Source of the DNA: Anaerolineae bacterium
GTDB lineage: Bacteria > Chloroflexota > Anaerolineae > J102
DNA: 12,006 nt
Assembly: GCA_026992375.1 (NCBI GenBank)
Contig: JALXAF010000417.1
Location: forward strand, 1 to 12,006
Direction: 5' to 3'
Below the pieces are notes generated by a model that did no database searches, was not told where the DNA came from, and was given only the letters and a program-made list of their open reading frames with translations. The number at the start of each line of letters is the position of its first letter. Position 1 is the first letter of the stretch. Below are positions 1-7,500 of the stretch, piece after piece. Position numbers and translations under genes: made by a program.

Positions 1-893
1 TCCGGGAAAACAGCCTGCGGCCCGAGGAGATCAGCTTCGACGACGAGGCCATCTGCAAGATCATCCGCGAATACACCCGGGAGGCGGGCGTGCGCACCCT
101 GGAGCGCCGCATCGGGGCCATCGCCCGTAAAGTGGCAACGAAGGTGGCCGCGGGCGAAGATGAGCCCGTTCACATCACCGAGGAGAATCTGGCCGACTGG
201 CTGGGTCGGCCCAAGTTCTTCGATGAGGCGCACGAGTGGATCAAGGCGCCGGGCGTGGCCACGGGGTTGGCTTGGACGCCCTTCGGCGGGCAGGTGCTCT
301 ACATCGAGGCCACGGCCATGCCGGGCAAGGGGCGTCTCACCCTCACCGGGCAGTTGGGCAATGTGATGAAAGAATCGGCCATGACTGCGCTCAGCTACGT
401 GCGCAGCGCCGCGGATCGCTACGATATCCCCGGCCAGTGGTTTTATCAGCACGACATCCATGTGCATGTGCCCGCGGGCGCGCAGCCCAAGGATGGCCCT
501 TCCGCGGGCATCGCCATCGCCACGGCCCTGCTCTCGTTGGTGACAGGACGCTGCGTGCGCGAAGGCTTCGCCATGACGGGCGAGATCACCTTGCGGGGCA
601 AGGTCACCCGCATCGGAGGCGTGCGCGAGAAGGTGCTGGCCGCGCACCGGCTGGGCCTGACCGACGTCATCCTGCCCGAGCACAATGAGCCCGATCTGGA
701 AGATGTGCCCGACGAAGTGCGCGAGCAACTGACCTTCCATTTTGCGCGCACGGTGCAGGATGTGTGGGATGTGGCTCTGTGCGAGGAAGTGATTCAGCCG
801 CCGCCCCCGGGCCTGGACGACAACGGCGAGGCGCCCGAAAGCCCTGACGACGTGGAAACGCCCGAAGCCCTCAACGAATCTCCAGTTCCGTAA
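1..893 (+). CDS. lon: Lon protease, C-terminal part (5' end outside window)
   Basis: This is the end of an ATP-dependent Lon (La) protease, which degrades damaged and regulatory proteins in the cytoplasm. The reading frame is open from base 3 and gives 296 visible residues. It begins in the AAA+ small helical subdomain (REAGVRTLERRIG at about residues 27-39), then enters the proteolytic domain. The catalytic serine lies in KDGPSAGI (codon 501-503, visible residue 167) and the catalytic lysine in GGVREKVLAAHR (codon 630-632, residue 210). Their 43-residue spacing matches the Ser679/Lys722 pair of E. coli Lon. The last 30 or so residues form an acidic, proline-rich tail beyond the usual domain end. 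GTG at 90 is internal, not a start, because family-conserved sequence continues upstream of it. The gene is convergent with the SDR gene, and I see no clear terminator between them. Confidence 0.97.
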   Translation, partial: RENSLRPEEISFDDEAICKIIREYTREAGVRTLERRIGAIARKVATKVAAGEDEPVHITEENLADWLGRPKFFDEAHEWIKAPGVATGLAWTPFGGQVLYIEATAMPGKGRLTLTGQLGNVMKESAMTALSYVRSAADRYDIPGQWFYQHDIHVHVPAGAQPKDGPSAGIAIATALLSLVTGRCVREGFAMTGEITLRGKVTRIGGVREKVLAAHRLGLTDVILPEHNEPDLEDVPDEVREQLTFHFARTVQDVWDVALCEEVIQPPPPGLDDNGEAPESPDDVETPEALNESPVP

Positions 894-953
894 ACAGGAT
901 AATCGCTGGTTGCTGAAGGTGGGCAAAGCCAGAGTCGGACGGGCTTGAAACGA

Positions 954-981
954 GCGTCAAAGGTCAATCGTCAAACGTCGG
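954..981. repeat. Tandem heptamer array (consensus NCGTCAA)
   Basis: Four 7-base units lie head to tail: gcgtcaa, aggtcaa, tcgtcaa and acgtcgg. They sit between lon and the SDR gene. The same unit (acgtcaa, gagtcaa, acgtcat) builds the inverted repeat at 10483-10585, so it is a dispersed short-period repeat and not a local accident. No function is visible. Confidence 0.6.
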
Positions 982-1057
982 AAGACATGACGTCCTGGCT
1001 GCCAGAGTTTCGTTCCCCGAATCGAAAGGAGGGAGATGAGAAAACGCCCGGACGCGG

Positions 1058-1846
1058 TCAGTCACCGGACGCGAAGTCTTGTGCGACCAGCGTCTGCACT
1101 TCGGGCGCATCCCATTGGATGAATCGCCCGCTCCACGCCCGGGGAGCGCGTAATGCCAGAACGGCCAATGCCTGGCCCGGCACTTCGGGCGGCAACAGCT
1201 CACCGCGCCGGTGAAATTCGACGAAGCGCTGGTATTGCTCTGGCGGCATGGCATCCCGCCCGCGTTCGCGCAACTCGGCCTGCATCGCGGTGTCCACCAC
1301 GCCCGGACGCACAGCCAGCGCAGTGATATCCGGCTCCTCCAGGGCCAACACCGCAGTGAACATGTTGATAGCGGCTTTGCTCACGCAGTAGGCCGACCAC
1401 CCGGGTGTGGCGCGCACAGCCGCGCCGCTAGAGACGTTGATCACCCTGCCATGGGACGCGCGGCGCAGATGCGGCAATGCGGCCTGCACCAGCAAGAAAG
1501 GCCCCATGACATTGACGTCGAAATTGCGTCGCCAGCTTTCGGGATCGCTCTCAGCGATGCGGGCCAGCGGCTGAAGCATGGCGGCGTTGTTGATGACCGC
1601 GTCCACGCCGCCGAAATTCAGCACCGCGGTCGCGACCAGACGTTCGTCTACATCGGGCTTGCTGATATCGCCTGCCAGGTACTGGACTCGACCTCCCACG
1701 GTCTCGATCTCGCGCCGCACCTGGTTCAGTGCGGATTCAGAGCGGGCGTTGAGGGTGACGCTGGCGCCCAGACGGGCCAGCAGCAACGCGGCAGCGCGCC
1801 CAAGACCGCGCGACGCGCCAGTGACGATAACGGAAGGTGCGGTCAT
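1058..1846 (-). CDS. Short-chain dehydrogenase/reductase (SDR), classical type
   Basis: A 262-residue cytoplasmic NAD(P)-dependent oxidoreductase with a complete classical SDR motif set. The cofactor-binding TGASRGLG is at residues 9-16, NNAA at 86-89 and the structural Asn at 112. The active site is Ser140, Tyr153 and Lys157 (in YCVSK), and PG is at 181-182 with Thr186 after it. Arg35 just after the second strand (NARS) suggests NADP(H) over NAD(H); this is inferred from family rules. The substrate cannot be told; the length and lack of extra domains fit small carbonyl reductases. The frame stays open for 22 codons upstream, but I place the start at 1846 because GGAGG lies 4 bases before that ATG and the SDR fold begins there. 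The gene is transcribed alone and converges on lon. Confidence 0.93.
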   Translation of the reverse strand: MTAPSVIVTGASRGLGRAAALLLARLGASVTLNARSESALNQVRREIETVGGRVQYLAGDISKPDVDERLVATAVLNFGGVDAVINNAAMLQPLARIAESDPESWRRNFDVNVMGPFLLVQAALPHLRRASHGRVINVSSGAAVRATPGWSAYCVSKAAINMFTAVLALEEPDITALAVRPGVVDTAMQAELRERGRDAMPPEQYQRFVEFHRRGELLPPEVPGQALAVLALRAPRAWSGRFIQWDAPEVQTLVAQDFASGD

Positions 1847-1850
1847 AAAG

Positions 1851-1855
1851 CCTCC
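1851..1855 (-). promoter_or_regulatory. Ribosome binding site that fixes the SDR start
   Basis: On the minus strand, GGAGG stands 4 bases before the ATG at 1846-1844. The earlier in-frame ATG at 1912 lies inside the inverted repeat at 1905-2023 and has no comparable site, so the shorter protein is preferred. Confidence 0.75.
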
Positions 1856-1904
1856 AGTAAAGCTCAAAAGAATAATGATCAATGATGGCCGTACTGAAAA
1901 AACC

Positions 1905-2023
1905 TTCAACACGAAGGCGCAGAGCGCATGGAGGAAGAAAAGGGTGAGATTTGGAGAGGAATTTCTCTGTGAACTACCACCATTTTCTCCGTGTCCTCCG
2001 TGTCTCCGTGTCTCCGTGTTGAA
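1905..2023. repeat. Imperfect inverted-repeat element with octamer (tctccgtg) arm
   Basis: The right arm is a run of near-tandem octamers: tctccgtg at 1986-1993, tcctccgtg at 1994-2002, and tctccgtg at 2003-2010 and 2011-2018, ending ttgaa at 2023. The left arm starts ttcaacac at 1905 and continues as a decayed complement (aaggcgcagagcgcatggagga). The centre contains ttggagaggaatttctctg. From memory, intergenic elements of the form ttcaacacggag...ctccgtgttgaa occur in many environmental bacteria, including Chloroflexota. They have terminal inverted arms but no coding capacity, like MITEs or REP-type elements. No target-site duplication is obvious. Confidence 0.6.
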
Positions 2024-2307
2024 ATGACCTTTCTTGCGGTGGAGCCAATGATTAAAGGCCAGAAGCTGTTATGAACTTTGGCTTCGTCAAATCGAAAATC
2101 TACATCATCCATCCATATTTCTCACCCTTCGCGCTTTCGTGTCGTCGTGTCTTCGTCGTTTTTGGCTTTGCTACGTTAGTACTTACCTATTGTAGGACCA
2201 AATAGGCCGTTTGTCCATCTAAAAAGAGCGATGGAAGCAAGAGGCGGCTGATGTGGGTTGAGTGAGTGCAAGGAATATGCATCAGCTTCCAATGACGCGC
2301 CGCGTAA

Positions 2308-2336
2308 TTGTACAAACCAGCGACCGATGCTATGCT
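2308..2336 (+). promoter_or_regulatory. Candidate sigma-70 promoter for the gene at 2413
   Basis: TTGTAC (2308-2313) and TATGCT (2331-2336) are separated by exactly 17 bases. Transcription would start near 2343, giving a leader of about 70 bases before the TTG start at 2413. It also lies downstream of the start of the competing frame at 2258, which argues against that frame. Confidence 0.45.
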
Positions 2337-2400
2337 TTTATCAACCTGCAAAGGCGCAGGCGGCTTCTGAATACATCCAGAAGTATCACAATCGTATAAA

Positions 2401-2406
2401 GGAGGT
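2401..2406 (+). promoter_or_regulatory. Strong ribosome binding site that fixes a TTG start
   Basis: AAAGGAGGT ends at 2406, 6 bases before the TTG at 2413-2415. It is a near-perfect match to the 16S anti-Shine-Dalgarno sequence, and it selects the rare start codon in a frame that has no ATG before conserved-looking sequence. Confidence 0.75.
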
Positions 2407-2412
2407 GTCGTT

Positions 2413-2769
2413 TTGGCGATTCCTGCAGCGTTGTTACGGCGTTTCTATGTCAAAAACAGCCTTCAGAATGGCAATGACGGTATTCAATTCCGGCTAACAA
2501 ATAGAATAGCGCCTACAACCATCGTGTCCCTCGGTCCCATCGAGATCGATGGAGAATTGTTCGCCCCAGATCAGATCATGGTGAGCGCCAGCAAGGCGCG
2601 CGCCGCCAGCGCAATCCATGAACAAGCGCCTTTTCTCCTGCGCATGGGCAAGAAGATGACCATTTCGATTCCTGGCGAGATCCTCGAACCAGGAAGCCAT
2701 CAGGTTATTCTTCACGCCGTCACAAAAGAGGTGGGACCGGTTTCCATCGAGTTCGAAGAGACAACATAA
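2413..2769 (+). CDS. Small beta-rich protein of unknown function (possibly DUF6379-like)
   Basis: The predicted 118-residue protein starts at TTG and ends in a double stop (taa taa). It has no signal peptide, no membrane segment and no cysteine. It looks like one beta-sandwich domain: alternating hydrophobic strands, a likely edge strand GIQFRLTNRIAP at about 23-34, a hairpin LGPIEIDGE at about 40-48, and LEPGSHQVILHAVTKEVG near the C terminus. The layout (short N-terminal strand, 'IDGE', 'L.PG.H.V.L....EVG') recalls small beta-subunit-like proteins such as the DUF6379/C-glycoside deglycosidase beta family. That resemblance is from memory and weak. It is a single-gene unit with its own promoter candidate and a strong terminator. 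No catalytic residues are evident, so a binding or structural role is more likely than a stand-alone enzyme. Confidence 0.75.
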   Translation: MAIPAALLRRFYVKNSLQNGNDGIQFRLTNRIAPTTIVSLGPIEIDGELFAPDQIMVSASKARAASAIHEQAPFLLRMGKKMTISIPGEILEPGSHQVILHAVTKEVGPVSIEFEETT

Positions 2770-2785
2770 TAACCGTCGTCAAGCG

Positions 2786-2824
2786 ATTGCGCCCTCGGCA
2801 AATTCGGCCGGGGGCGCAATTTTT
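2786..2824 (+). terminator. Rho-independent terminator of the small gene
   Basis: A 14-bp stem pairs attgcgccctcggc (2786-2799) with gccgggggcgcaat (2807-2820), with one G-U pair and a 7-base loop. A run of five T follows (2820-2824). It begins 17 bases after the stop codon. Confidence 0.9.
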
Positions 2825-2901
2825 ATGTTGCAGAAAATCTATGCGGGGCTGATGCCCGCGTTTGGCCCTCGGCAAATTCGGCCGGGGGCGCAATTTTTAT
2901 G
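2791..2901. repeat. 37-bp exact direct duplication of the terminator
   Basis: Bases 2791-2827 and 2865-2901 are identical over 37 bp, with starts 74 bp apart. The copy covers most of the terminator hairpin and its T run but omits the first five bases of the left arm. The 37 bases between the copies contain a small hairpin (gcggg 2843-2847, cccgc 2855-2859). Confidence 0.95.
2865..2898 (+). terminator. Second, shortened terminator copy
   Basis: The stem gccctcggc (2865-2873) pairs with gccgggggc (2881-2889), 9 bp with one G-U pair, followed by caattttt. Because the left arm was cut at the duplication boundary, this hairpin is shorter than the first copy but still terminator-like. It isolates the alanine dehydrogenase gene from upstream transcription. 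Confidence 0.65.
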
Positions 2902-2908
2902 CCCTGAT

Positions 2909-2937
2909 TTGCACTATCATTTTCATTTCATTAAACT
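2909..2937 (+). promoter_or_regulatory. Weak promoter candidate for alanine dehydrogenase
   Basis: TTGCAC (2909-2914) and TAAACT (2932-2937) are 17 bases apart and follow directly on the second terminator. The match to consensus is only moderate. The leader would be about 115 bases. No operator or riboswitch is recognisable in it. Confidence 0.3.
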
Positions 2938-3059
2938 TGTAGCAACGCCTCACGATAGCATCGCACACACCGACGCTACGGCAGAAGCGCCCGCTTTGCA
3001 GCCGCACCACAGTCGGACGGCTGCCTAAACTTTTTTCACCCGAAATTGGAGGATCAACG

Positions 3060-4172
3060 ATGATCATTGGCGTTCCCAAAGAAATCAAAGACAATGAGTA
3101 TCGCGTTGCCATGATGCCGGGCGGCGTCAAGCAACTCGTACACGAAGGCCACGAAGTGTGGGTGCAGCACGGAGCCGGGGAAGGCAGCGGATTCGCGGAC
3201 GAAGATTTCGAAAAGGCCGGAGCAAAAATCGTGACCGATGCGGCCGCCGCATGGGGGGCCGAGATGGTGGTCAAGGTCAAGGAGCCACAGCCCAGTGAAT
3301 ACAGCTTTTTACGCCCGGACCTGACTCTCTTCACCTATCTGCACCTGGCGGCCGATGAGAGGCTGACCCGAGCTATGATGGAAAGTGGCGTCACCGGCAT
3401 CGCTTACGAGACCGTGGAGCTAGAAAATGGTCATTTGCCCCTGCTGCAACCCATGAGCGAGGTGGCGGGCCGCATGTCCGTCCAGATCGGAGCTTATTAT
3501 CTCGAACGGATGAACGGCGGTCGCGGCAAGCTGCTGTCGGGCATTCCGGGCGTGCGCCCGGCCGATGTCGCTATCATCGGCGGGGGCACCGTGGGGACGA
3601 ACGCCGCCAAGATCGCGCTGGGCATGGGCGCCAATGTGGCGATCATCGATATCAATCTGGATCGTCTGCGTTATCTGGATGAAGTGCTGGGCGGCCGCCT
3701 GGCGACCATGGCATCCAATCCTATGAACATCGCTGAAGCGGTGAAACGGGCCGATTTGCTCATCGGAGCTGTGTTGGTGAAGGGAGCGCGGGCGCCTAAG
3801 CTGGTCACCCGGGCTATGATCGGTGCGATGAAACCGGGCAGCGTTGTGGTGGATGTGGCCGTGGATCAGGGTGGTTGCATCGAGACGACTCATCCCACCA
3901 CGCACTCGAATCCGACATTCCTGGTGGATGGCGTGGTGCATTACTGCGTCTCGAATATGCCTGGCGCAGTGCCTCGCACCAGCACCTACGGTTTGAACAA
4001 CGCCACGCTGCCCTACATGGTGAAACTGGCCAATCACGGCGTGGTCGACGCTATTGGGCAAGATCCGGCGCTGGCGAAAGGCGTCAACACATTCAAGGGC
4101 CACATCACCTATCCGGCGGTGGCCGGAGCCTTCGGCCTGCCGTGGAAACCCCTGGAAGCGCTGATGGAATAA
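3060..4172 (+). CDS. ald: Alanine dehydrogenase
   Basis: A 370-residue, full-length NAD-dependent L-alanine dehydrogenase, which interconverts alanine with pyruvate and ammonia in the cytoplasm. The N terminus (MIIGVPKEIKDNEYRVAMMP) is diagnostic. Substrate and catalytic residues are present at Arg15, Lys74 (in KVKEP), His95 (in YLHLA) and Asp269 (in DVAVDQGG), each at or one before the positions usually cited for mycobacterial Ald. The NAD fold is at 174-179 (GGGTVG), with the acidic Asp197 that binds the ribose. The start is supported by GGAGGA 6 bases upstream of ATG. The gene stands alone between terminators. The enzyme can work in alanine catabolism or in ammonia assimilation and NADH recycling, and the context does not decide which. 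It is intact, with no frameshift. Confidence 0.97.
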   Translation: MIIGVPKEIKDNEYRVAMMPGGVKQLVHEGHEVWVQHGAGEGSGFADEDFEKAGAKIVTDAAAAWGAEMVVKVKEPQPSEYSFLRPDLTLFTYLHLAADERLTRAMMESGVTGIAYETVELENGHLPLLQPMSEVAGRMSVQIGAYYLERMNGGRGKLLSGIPGVRPADVAIIGGGTVGTNAAKIALGMGANVAIIDINLDRLRYLDEVLGGRLATMASNPMNIAEAVKRADLLIGAVLVKGARAPKLVTRAMIGAMKPGSVVVDVAVDQGGCIETTHPTTHSNPTFLVDGVVHYCVSNMPGAVPRTSTYGLNNATLPYMVKLANHGVVDAIGQDPALAKGVNTFKGHITYPAVAGAFGLPWKPLEALME

Positions 4173-4190
4173 ACGCCATCCCATCATCAA

Positions 4191-4213
4191 AAACAAAGGG
4201 CGCGCCCTTTCTC
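4191..4213 (+). terminator. Palindromic terminator after ald
   Basis: The 16-bp perfect palindrome aaagggcgcgcccttt (4195-4210) starts 22 bases after the ald stop and is preceded by an A-rich stretch. The RNA hairpin would have a 6-bp stem and a CGCG loop. The trailing T run is short, so termination may be only partial. Confidence 0.5.
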
Positions 4214-4239
4214 GGTAAAGAGGCTAGGCGTCCGATTGC

Positions 4240-4316
4240 GTCATTCTGAGGGAGCGCAGCGAGTGAAGAAGCTCAATGTCGGCAAAGGAGAGATTCTTCG
4301 CTTCGCACAGAATGAC
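4240..4316. repeat. Dispersed inverted repeat (gtcattctgag type)
   Basis: The left arm begins gtcattctgag (4240-4250) and reads on to gaagaagctc. The right arm, gagattcttcgcttcgcacagaatgac, ends at 4316. Read as its complement (gtcattctgtgcgaagcgaagaatctc), it matches the left arm except for an internal indel of about 8-10 bases. From memory, 'gtcattctgagcgaagcgaagaatct' is a very common intergenic repeat in environmental bacterial genomes. Confidence 0.65.
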
Positions 4317-4363
4317 ACATCCGAGAGGGACGCTTCTCTCAACTTATTCAGGCCCCCAAAAAC

Positions 4364-4403
4364 AAAGCCCGCTACCCGACGCTCTGGCCGGACAGCGGGT
4401 TTT
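4364..4403. terminator. Bidirectional terminator between convergent genes
   Basis: The stem cccgct (4368-4373) pairs with agcggg (4394-4399) and can extend through flanking A and T residues. On the plus strand it is followed by TTTT (4400-4403). On the minus strand it is followed by ctttgttttt. This suits the space between ald (+) and the fusion gene (-). Confidence 0.5.
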
Positions 4404-4425
4404 ATGTCACATCAAACTGTTGAGC

Positions 4426-4557
4426 TCACGGCGTGGGAGTCATTGTGGCGGTGGCGTTGGGCGTAGGGCCTTGAGGGACGGACGCGCCAGGCGCGTCCGT
4501 GTCCGCGGGCGTGACGGCGATCTCGGGCATGGACGTGGCTCCAGGCATTGGATTCAT
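4426..4557 (-). other. Out-of-frame Pro/Thr-rich tail after the permease-USP-DUF389 gene
   Basis: The big minus-strand frame ends at TGA 4556-4554. An ATG at 4557-4555 overlaps that stop (ATGA) and opens a 43-residue frame ending at TGA 4428-4426. Its product is rich in Pro, Thr, Ala and Met (for example PGATSMPEIAVTPADTDAPG), the same bias as the last residues of the main protein (MAPTSATPFP). The likeliest reading is that this was the original low-complexity C terminus, cut off by a one-base indel (or sequencing error) in the C-rich stretch just before the stop. A translationally coupled mini-gene or a programmed frameshift is less likely but not excluded. Confidence 0.4.
4478..4500. repeat. 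Perfect 23-nt palindrome with one-base centre
   Basis: acggacgcgcc (4478-4488) and ggcgcgtccgt (4490-4500) are exact complements around a single base. There is no T run on either strand, so it is not a standard terminator. It falls inside the out-of-frame tail of the fusion gene. Confidence 0.7.
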
Positions 4558-7500
4558 GGGAACGGGGTCGCGGACGTGGGCGCCATCTCGAATTTTTCGG
4601 CGGGGATTTTGTAAAGGGTGATGGCGATTGGCGCGTCGAACTTCTGACTCAGTTGATCTTCCAATGAAGCAACCATTTGCTGTGACAACGCGCCCGGCTG
4701 GAATTCGATGACGGCCAGCGTCACAACGTAGCCTTCGCTCACTGGTTCGGCATGAATGGAGACTAGCTCCACCGGCAAATCTTCGATGGCGTCCCGGATA
4801 GCTTCCTCGATTTTTGTTGTGGCCACCACGTTATCGAAGGTGAAAAGCTCTTTATCCGCGGGAACGAAGACAATGTCCATGACCACGGGCGCGCCCACTG
4901 CATTTTGCAAATCCTGGCCCAGTTGCGCCAATTCATTGGAATTCAAGGGGCGATCATAACTAAGGACGATGCCGCTGAGTTTGTAGCCATCCCGAATGTG
5001 GGTGATCTTCACATCCAGGGGTTCGAAGCTTTTCTGATAAAGTCTCTTGGTCACCACCTGATGAATAGCGTCAAGCTGATGTTGCTCCAACACCGAGCGA
5101 TAGGTGACAGCCCCGAGGATGATGACGATGAAGGCAAGAAAAACCAGTGTGATCTTCAGGCCGCGCACGACTTCGCCCCAACTTTGCTTTTCGGGAGAAA
5201 GGAAATCCAGCGCCAGGAAGACTAGTGCGGCGGCCAGGACGATGGCGATGAGGTTGGTGGTAAAAAGCAGCAATGCGCCAAAAGCGATATTCAGATCAGC
5301 CGTGGCCAGGCCATAGCCCGCCACTGCCAGAGGCGGCACCAGGGCCGCGGCGATGGCCACGCCGGGCAAGGCCGCGGCGATGCTCTTTCGGCTCATGGCG
5401 TAACCGCCAGCAGCGCCCGAGAGGAACGCCACGCCCAGATCCAGCAAGTTGGGGTTGACGCGGGCCATGATCTCGTTGGTGGGCTGACGGATGGGCGAGA
5501 AGAAAGTTAGCAGTGCGCCTACGAAGATGGCCATCAACACACCCTGTGCAGTGGATTGTGCGCCTTGCCCCAAATGCTTGATGTCGCCGCGCACAATGCT
5601 CATGGCCATGGAGACGATGGGGCTCATCAACGGCGCCACGAGCATGGCCCCAATGATGACGGCCCCGCTGTTTTGCAGCAGCCCATACATGGCGATGCCG
5701 CTGGAGAGGATGATCAGCACGAAGAAATCAACCGAAGGCGTGGCCCCGGACGTCACTTCCCGGACCACTTCGGCGCGTTCAGCCAGGGTGAGTTTGGGCA
5801 AAGGCGCGGTGATAGTCTCCCACAGGCGCGAGAACCAGGCGAAGCGGATATACTCCTGGGCCCGCACCAACGCGGTGGTCACGCTCAAACTCTGGAAGAT
5901 GCGAGCGTTGACGCCGCCGAAAAATGACCGCCGGGTCATAAAATTGCGCGCTGCGCCCAACACCAGCATATCCGTATCGCTGATCAACTCGTTCACCGCG
6001 TCTTCGAGGGTGGCCATGCGCAAGATGCGCAACTGCACGCGATGGTCGTCGGTGTCGGATTGGTAAATGAGGCGCTGCACCTTCTCTCGCGCCGCCACCT
6101 CCTCCGCTAAGGATGCGCCATGCTGCACGTAATGGATCACCTCGATGACGCCATCGGGTGCGGTCAGGGCGTCGGCGAGGGTCAAAGAGGCCAGTGCGTG
6201 GCCGCCATCACCGACCAGCACTGTTACGCGCTTCAATTCATCGGATTCTGGAAGCTGATTGAAGAAGAGGATGTTGCCCGGGGCCAATCGCAGCACTTTG
6301 TCATATTGCTCCATGTTGAGAGCAGGCTCATCGGCCATGAAATCGGGAGGAATCAGCAAAAAACGGGCGTGCTCCTCCTGTGCGGCGTTGATGATCCCCT
6401 CGATCACCCCAGGGGTCAGGCGCACAATTGGTTTGATTCTGGATTCCAACGTCGCATCTTCCTGCTCCACCTCCCAGTTACGCGCCAACAGTGCGAGATT
6501 CTCCCACATCTCCCGCCCCATTTTTCGCTGCACATGCACAGGTTGTTGCTCAGAGACTTCGATTACCTGCACCACGCTCAGTCGGGCCTGGGCCCGGACT
6601 GCGAGCCTGCTTCCGAGGGCGAGAATCCGGGACAAATTTTTCAGATCATGCACAAAAACCAACACGGAGGGCGTCACATCCTCCTTGGCTTCCGCCCCCG
6701 TTTCCGCCGCAGATCGCTCCTCCGCCAGCGCCGTTTCGTCATAAGTCTGGTGTTTGCCACGGGCCCTGAGCGCCCGGCGATAGGAGTAAGCGCCCAGTGC
6801 GAGCAGGCCAATGACCAGCCAGATGAACGCTTCCTGCATATTGTCCCAGGTAAGGTTGAACACGGCCACCGTGGCCGCCACTACGGTCAATCCCGGAAAC
6901 AGGGGATGATATGGCAATCGGAAGACGCCATCGCGAGGCAGCCGGGGTCTGGGTGAGAACACATCCGGGACGTGCACCAAAATCGTCATCCAAAGCAAAA
7001 AGGATGCGGCAGCGCCCACGATGACCATGGCGTCGGCGAACAGCCCGAAGAGGATGGCTAGAATGGCGCTGATCAGCAGCGGCGGCGAGAGGGTTTTATG
7101 CAGCCGGTAATTGAAGATCGAAGGGAAGAACACATCGCCTGTCATGGTTGAGATGACTTCGACGCCGCTCTGCAGGCTGCGGCTCAGGCCCATGGACGTC
7201 AACGCCAACGAAAACAGGGCCAGCAAGGCGGTGACGATGTCGGAGCCGGTGAAGATGAGCCCGGAATAGGGGTTGACAGAAAGCACGTGCTGGAAGGTTG
7301 AGTCGATGCTCACCGACGGCAGCGTGGCGATGGCCATCAGTCCGCCCAGTGCGATAACGATGAGCATGATCGCCCAATGTATTTGCAATAGTACGCCTTT
7401 CCGACGCCGAAGGATGCGATGTCGGAAACCATAGATCATCAAAACGCCCCAGAAGCTGCTCATCAGCAAGGCGGAAAGGCGCAAGGGTCTGACCGAGCGC

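Larger units (their letters stand above)
1847..2412. other. Gene-free stretch between the SDR and the small + strand gene
   Basis: This 566-bp stretch holds no convincing gene. Its contents are the inverted repeat at 1905-2023, a second degenerate cttcgtg/cgtcgtg-rich patch at about 2122-2159, a 6-bp dyad (cctatt at 2186-2191, aatagg at 2201-2206) and a promoter-like site at 2308-2336. Short open frames here either run through the repeats (minus strand, 1906-2112) or start upstream of the promoter and overlap the better-supported gene at 2413 (plus strand, 2258-2497). Confidence 0.6.

Noticed and set aside
954..981. Heptamer array considered as a CRISPR fragment
   Set aside because: Units are 7 bases with no spacers. 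No array of 24-40 base repeats or cas gene exists in the window.
1036..1119. Short frame after AAAGGAGGG (starting MRKRPDAVSH) downstream of lon
   Set aside because: The site is only 2 bases from the ATG, the frame is 27 codons, and most of it lies antisense to the SDR gene.
1906..2112. 68-residue minus-strand frame starting MDDVDFRFDEAK, faintly like the start of a BrnT-type toxin
   Set aside because: Only about 12 residues are suggestive. The rest is the translated octamer repeat (RRHGDTEDTE), so at most it is an unprovable relic.
2258..2497. 79-residue plus-strand open frame before the small beta protein
   Set aside because: It overlaps the gene at 2413 in another frame, starts upstream of the best promoter candidate, has only poor ribosome-binding support and looks compositionally random.
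3420..4196. 258-residue minus-strand frame antisense to ald
   Set aside because: It is a shadow of a highly conserved gene: rich in His and Arg, without motifs or a ribosome binding site.
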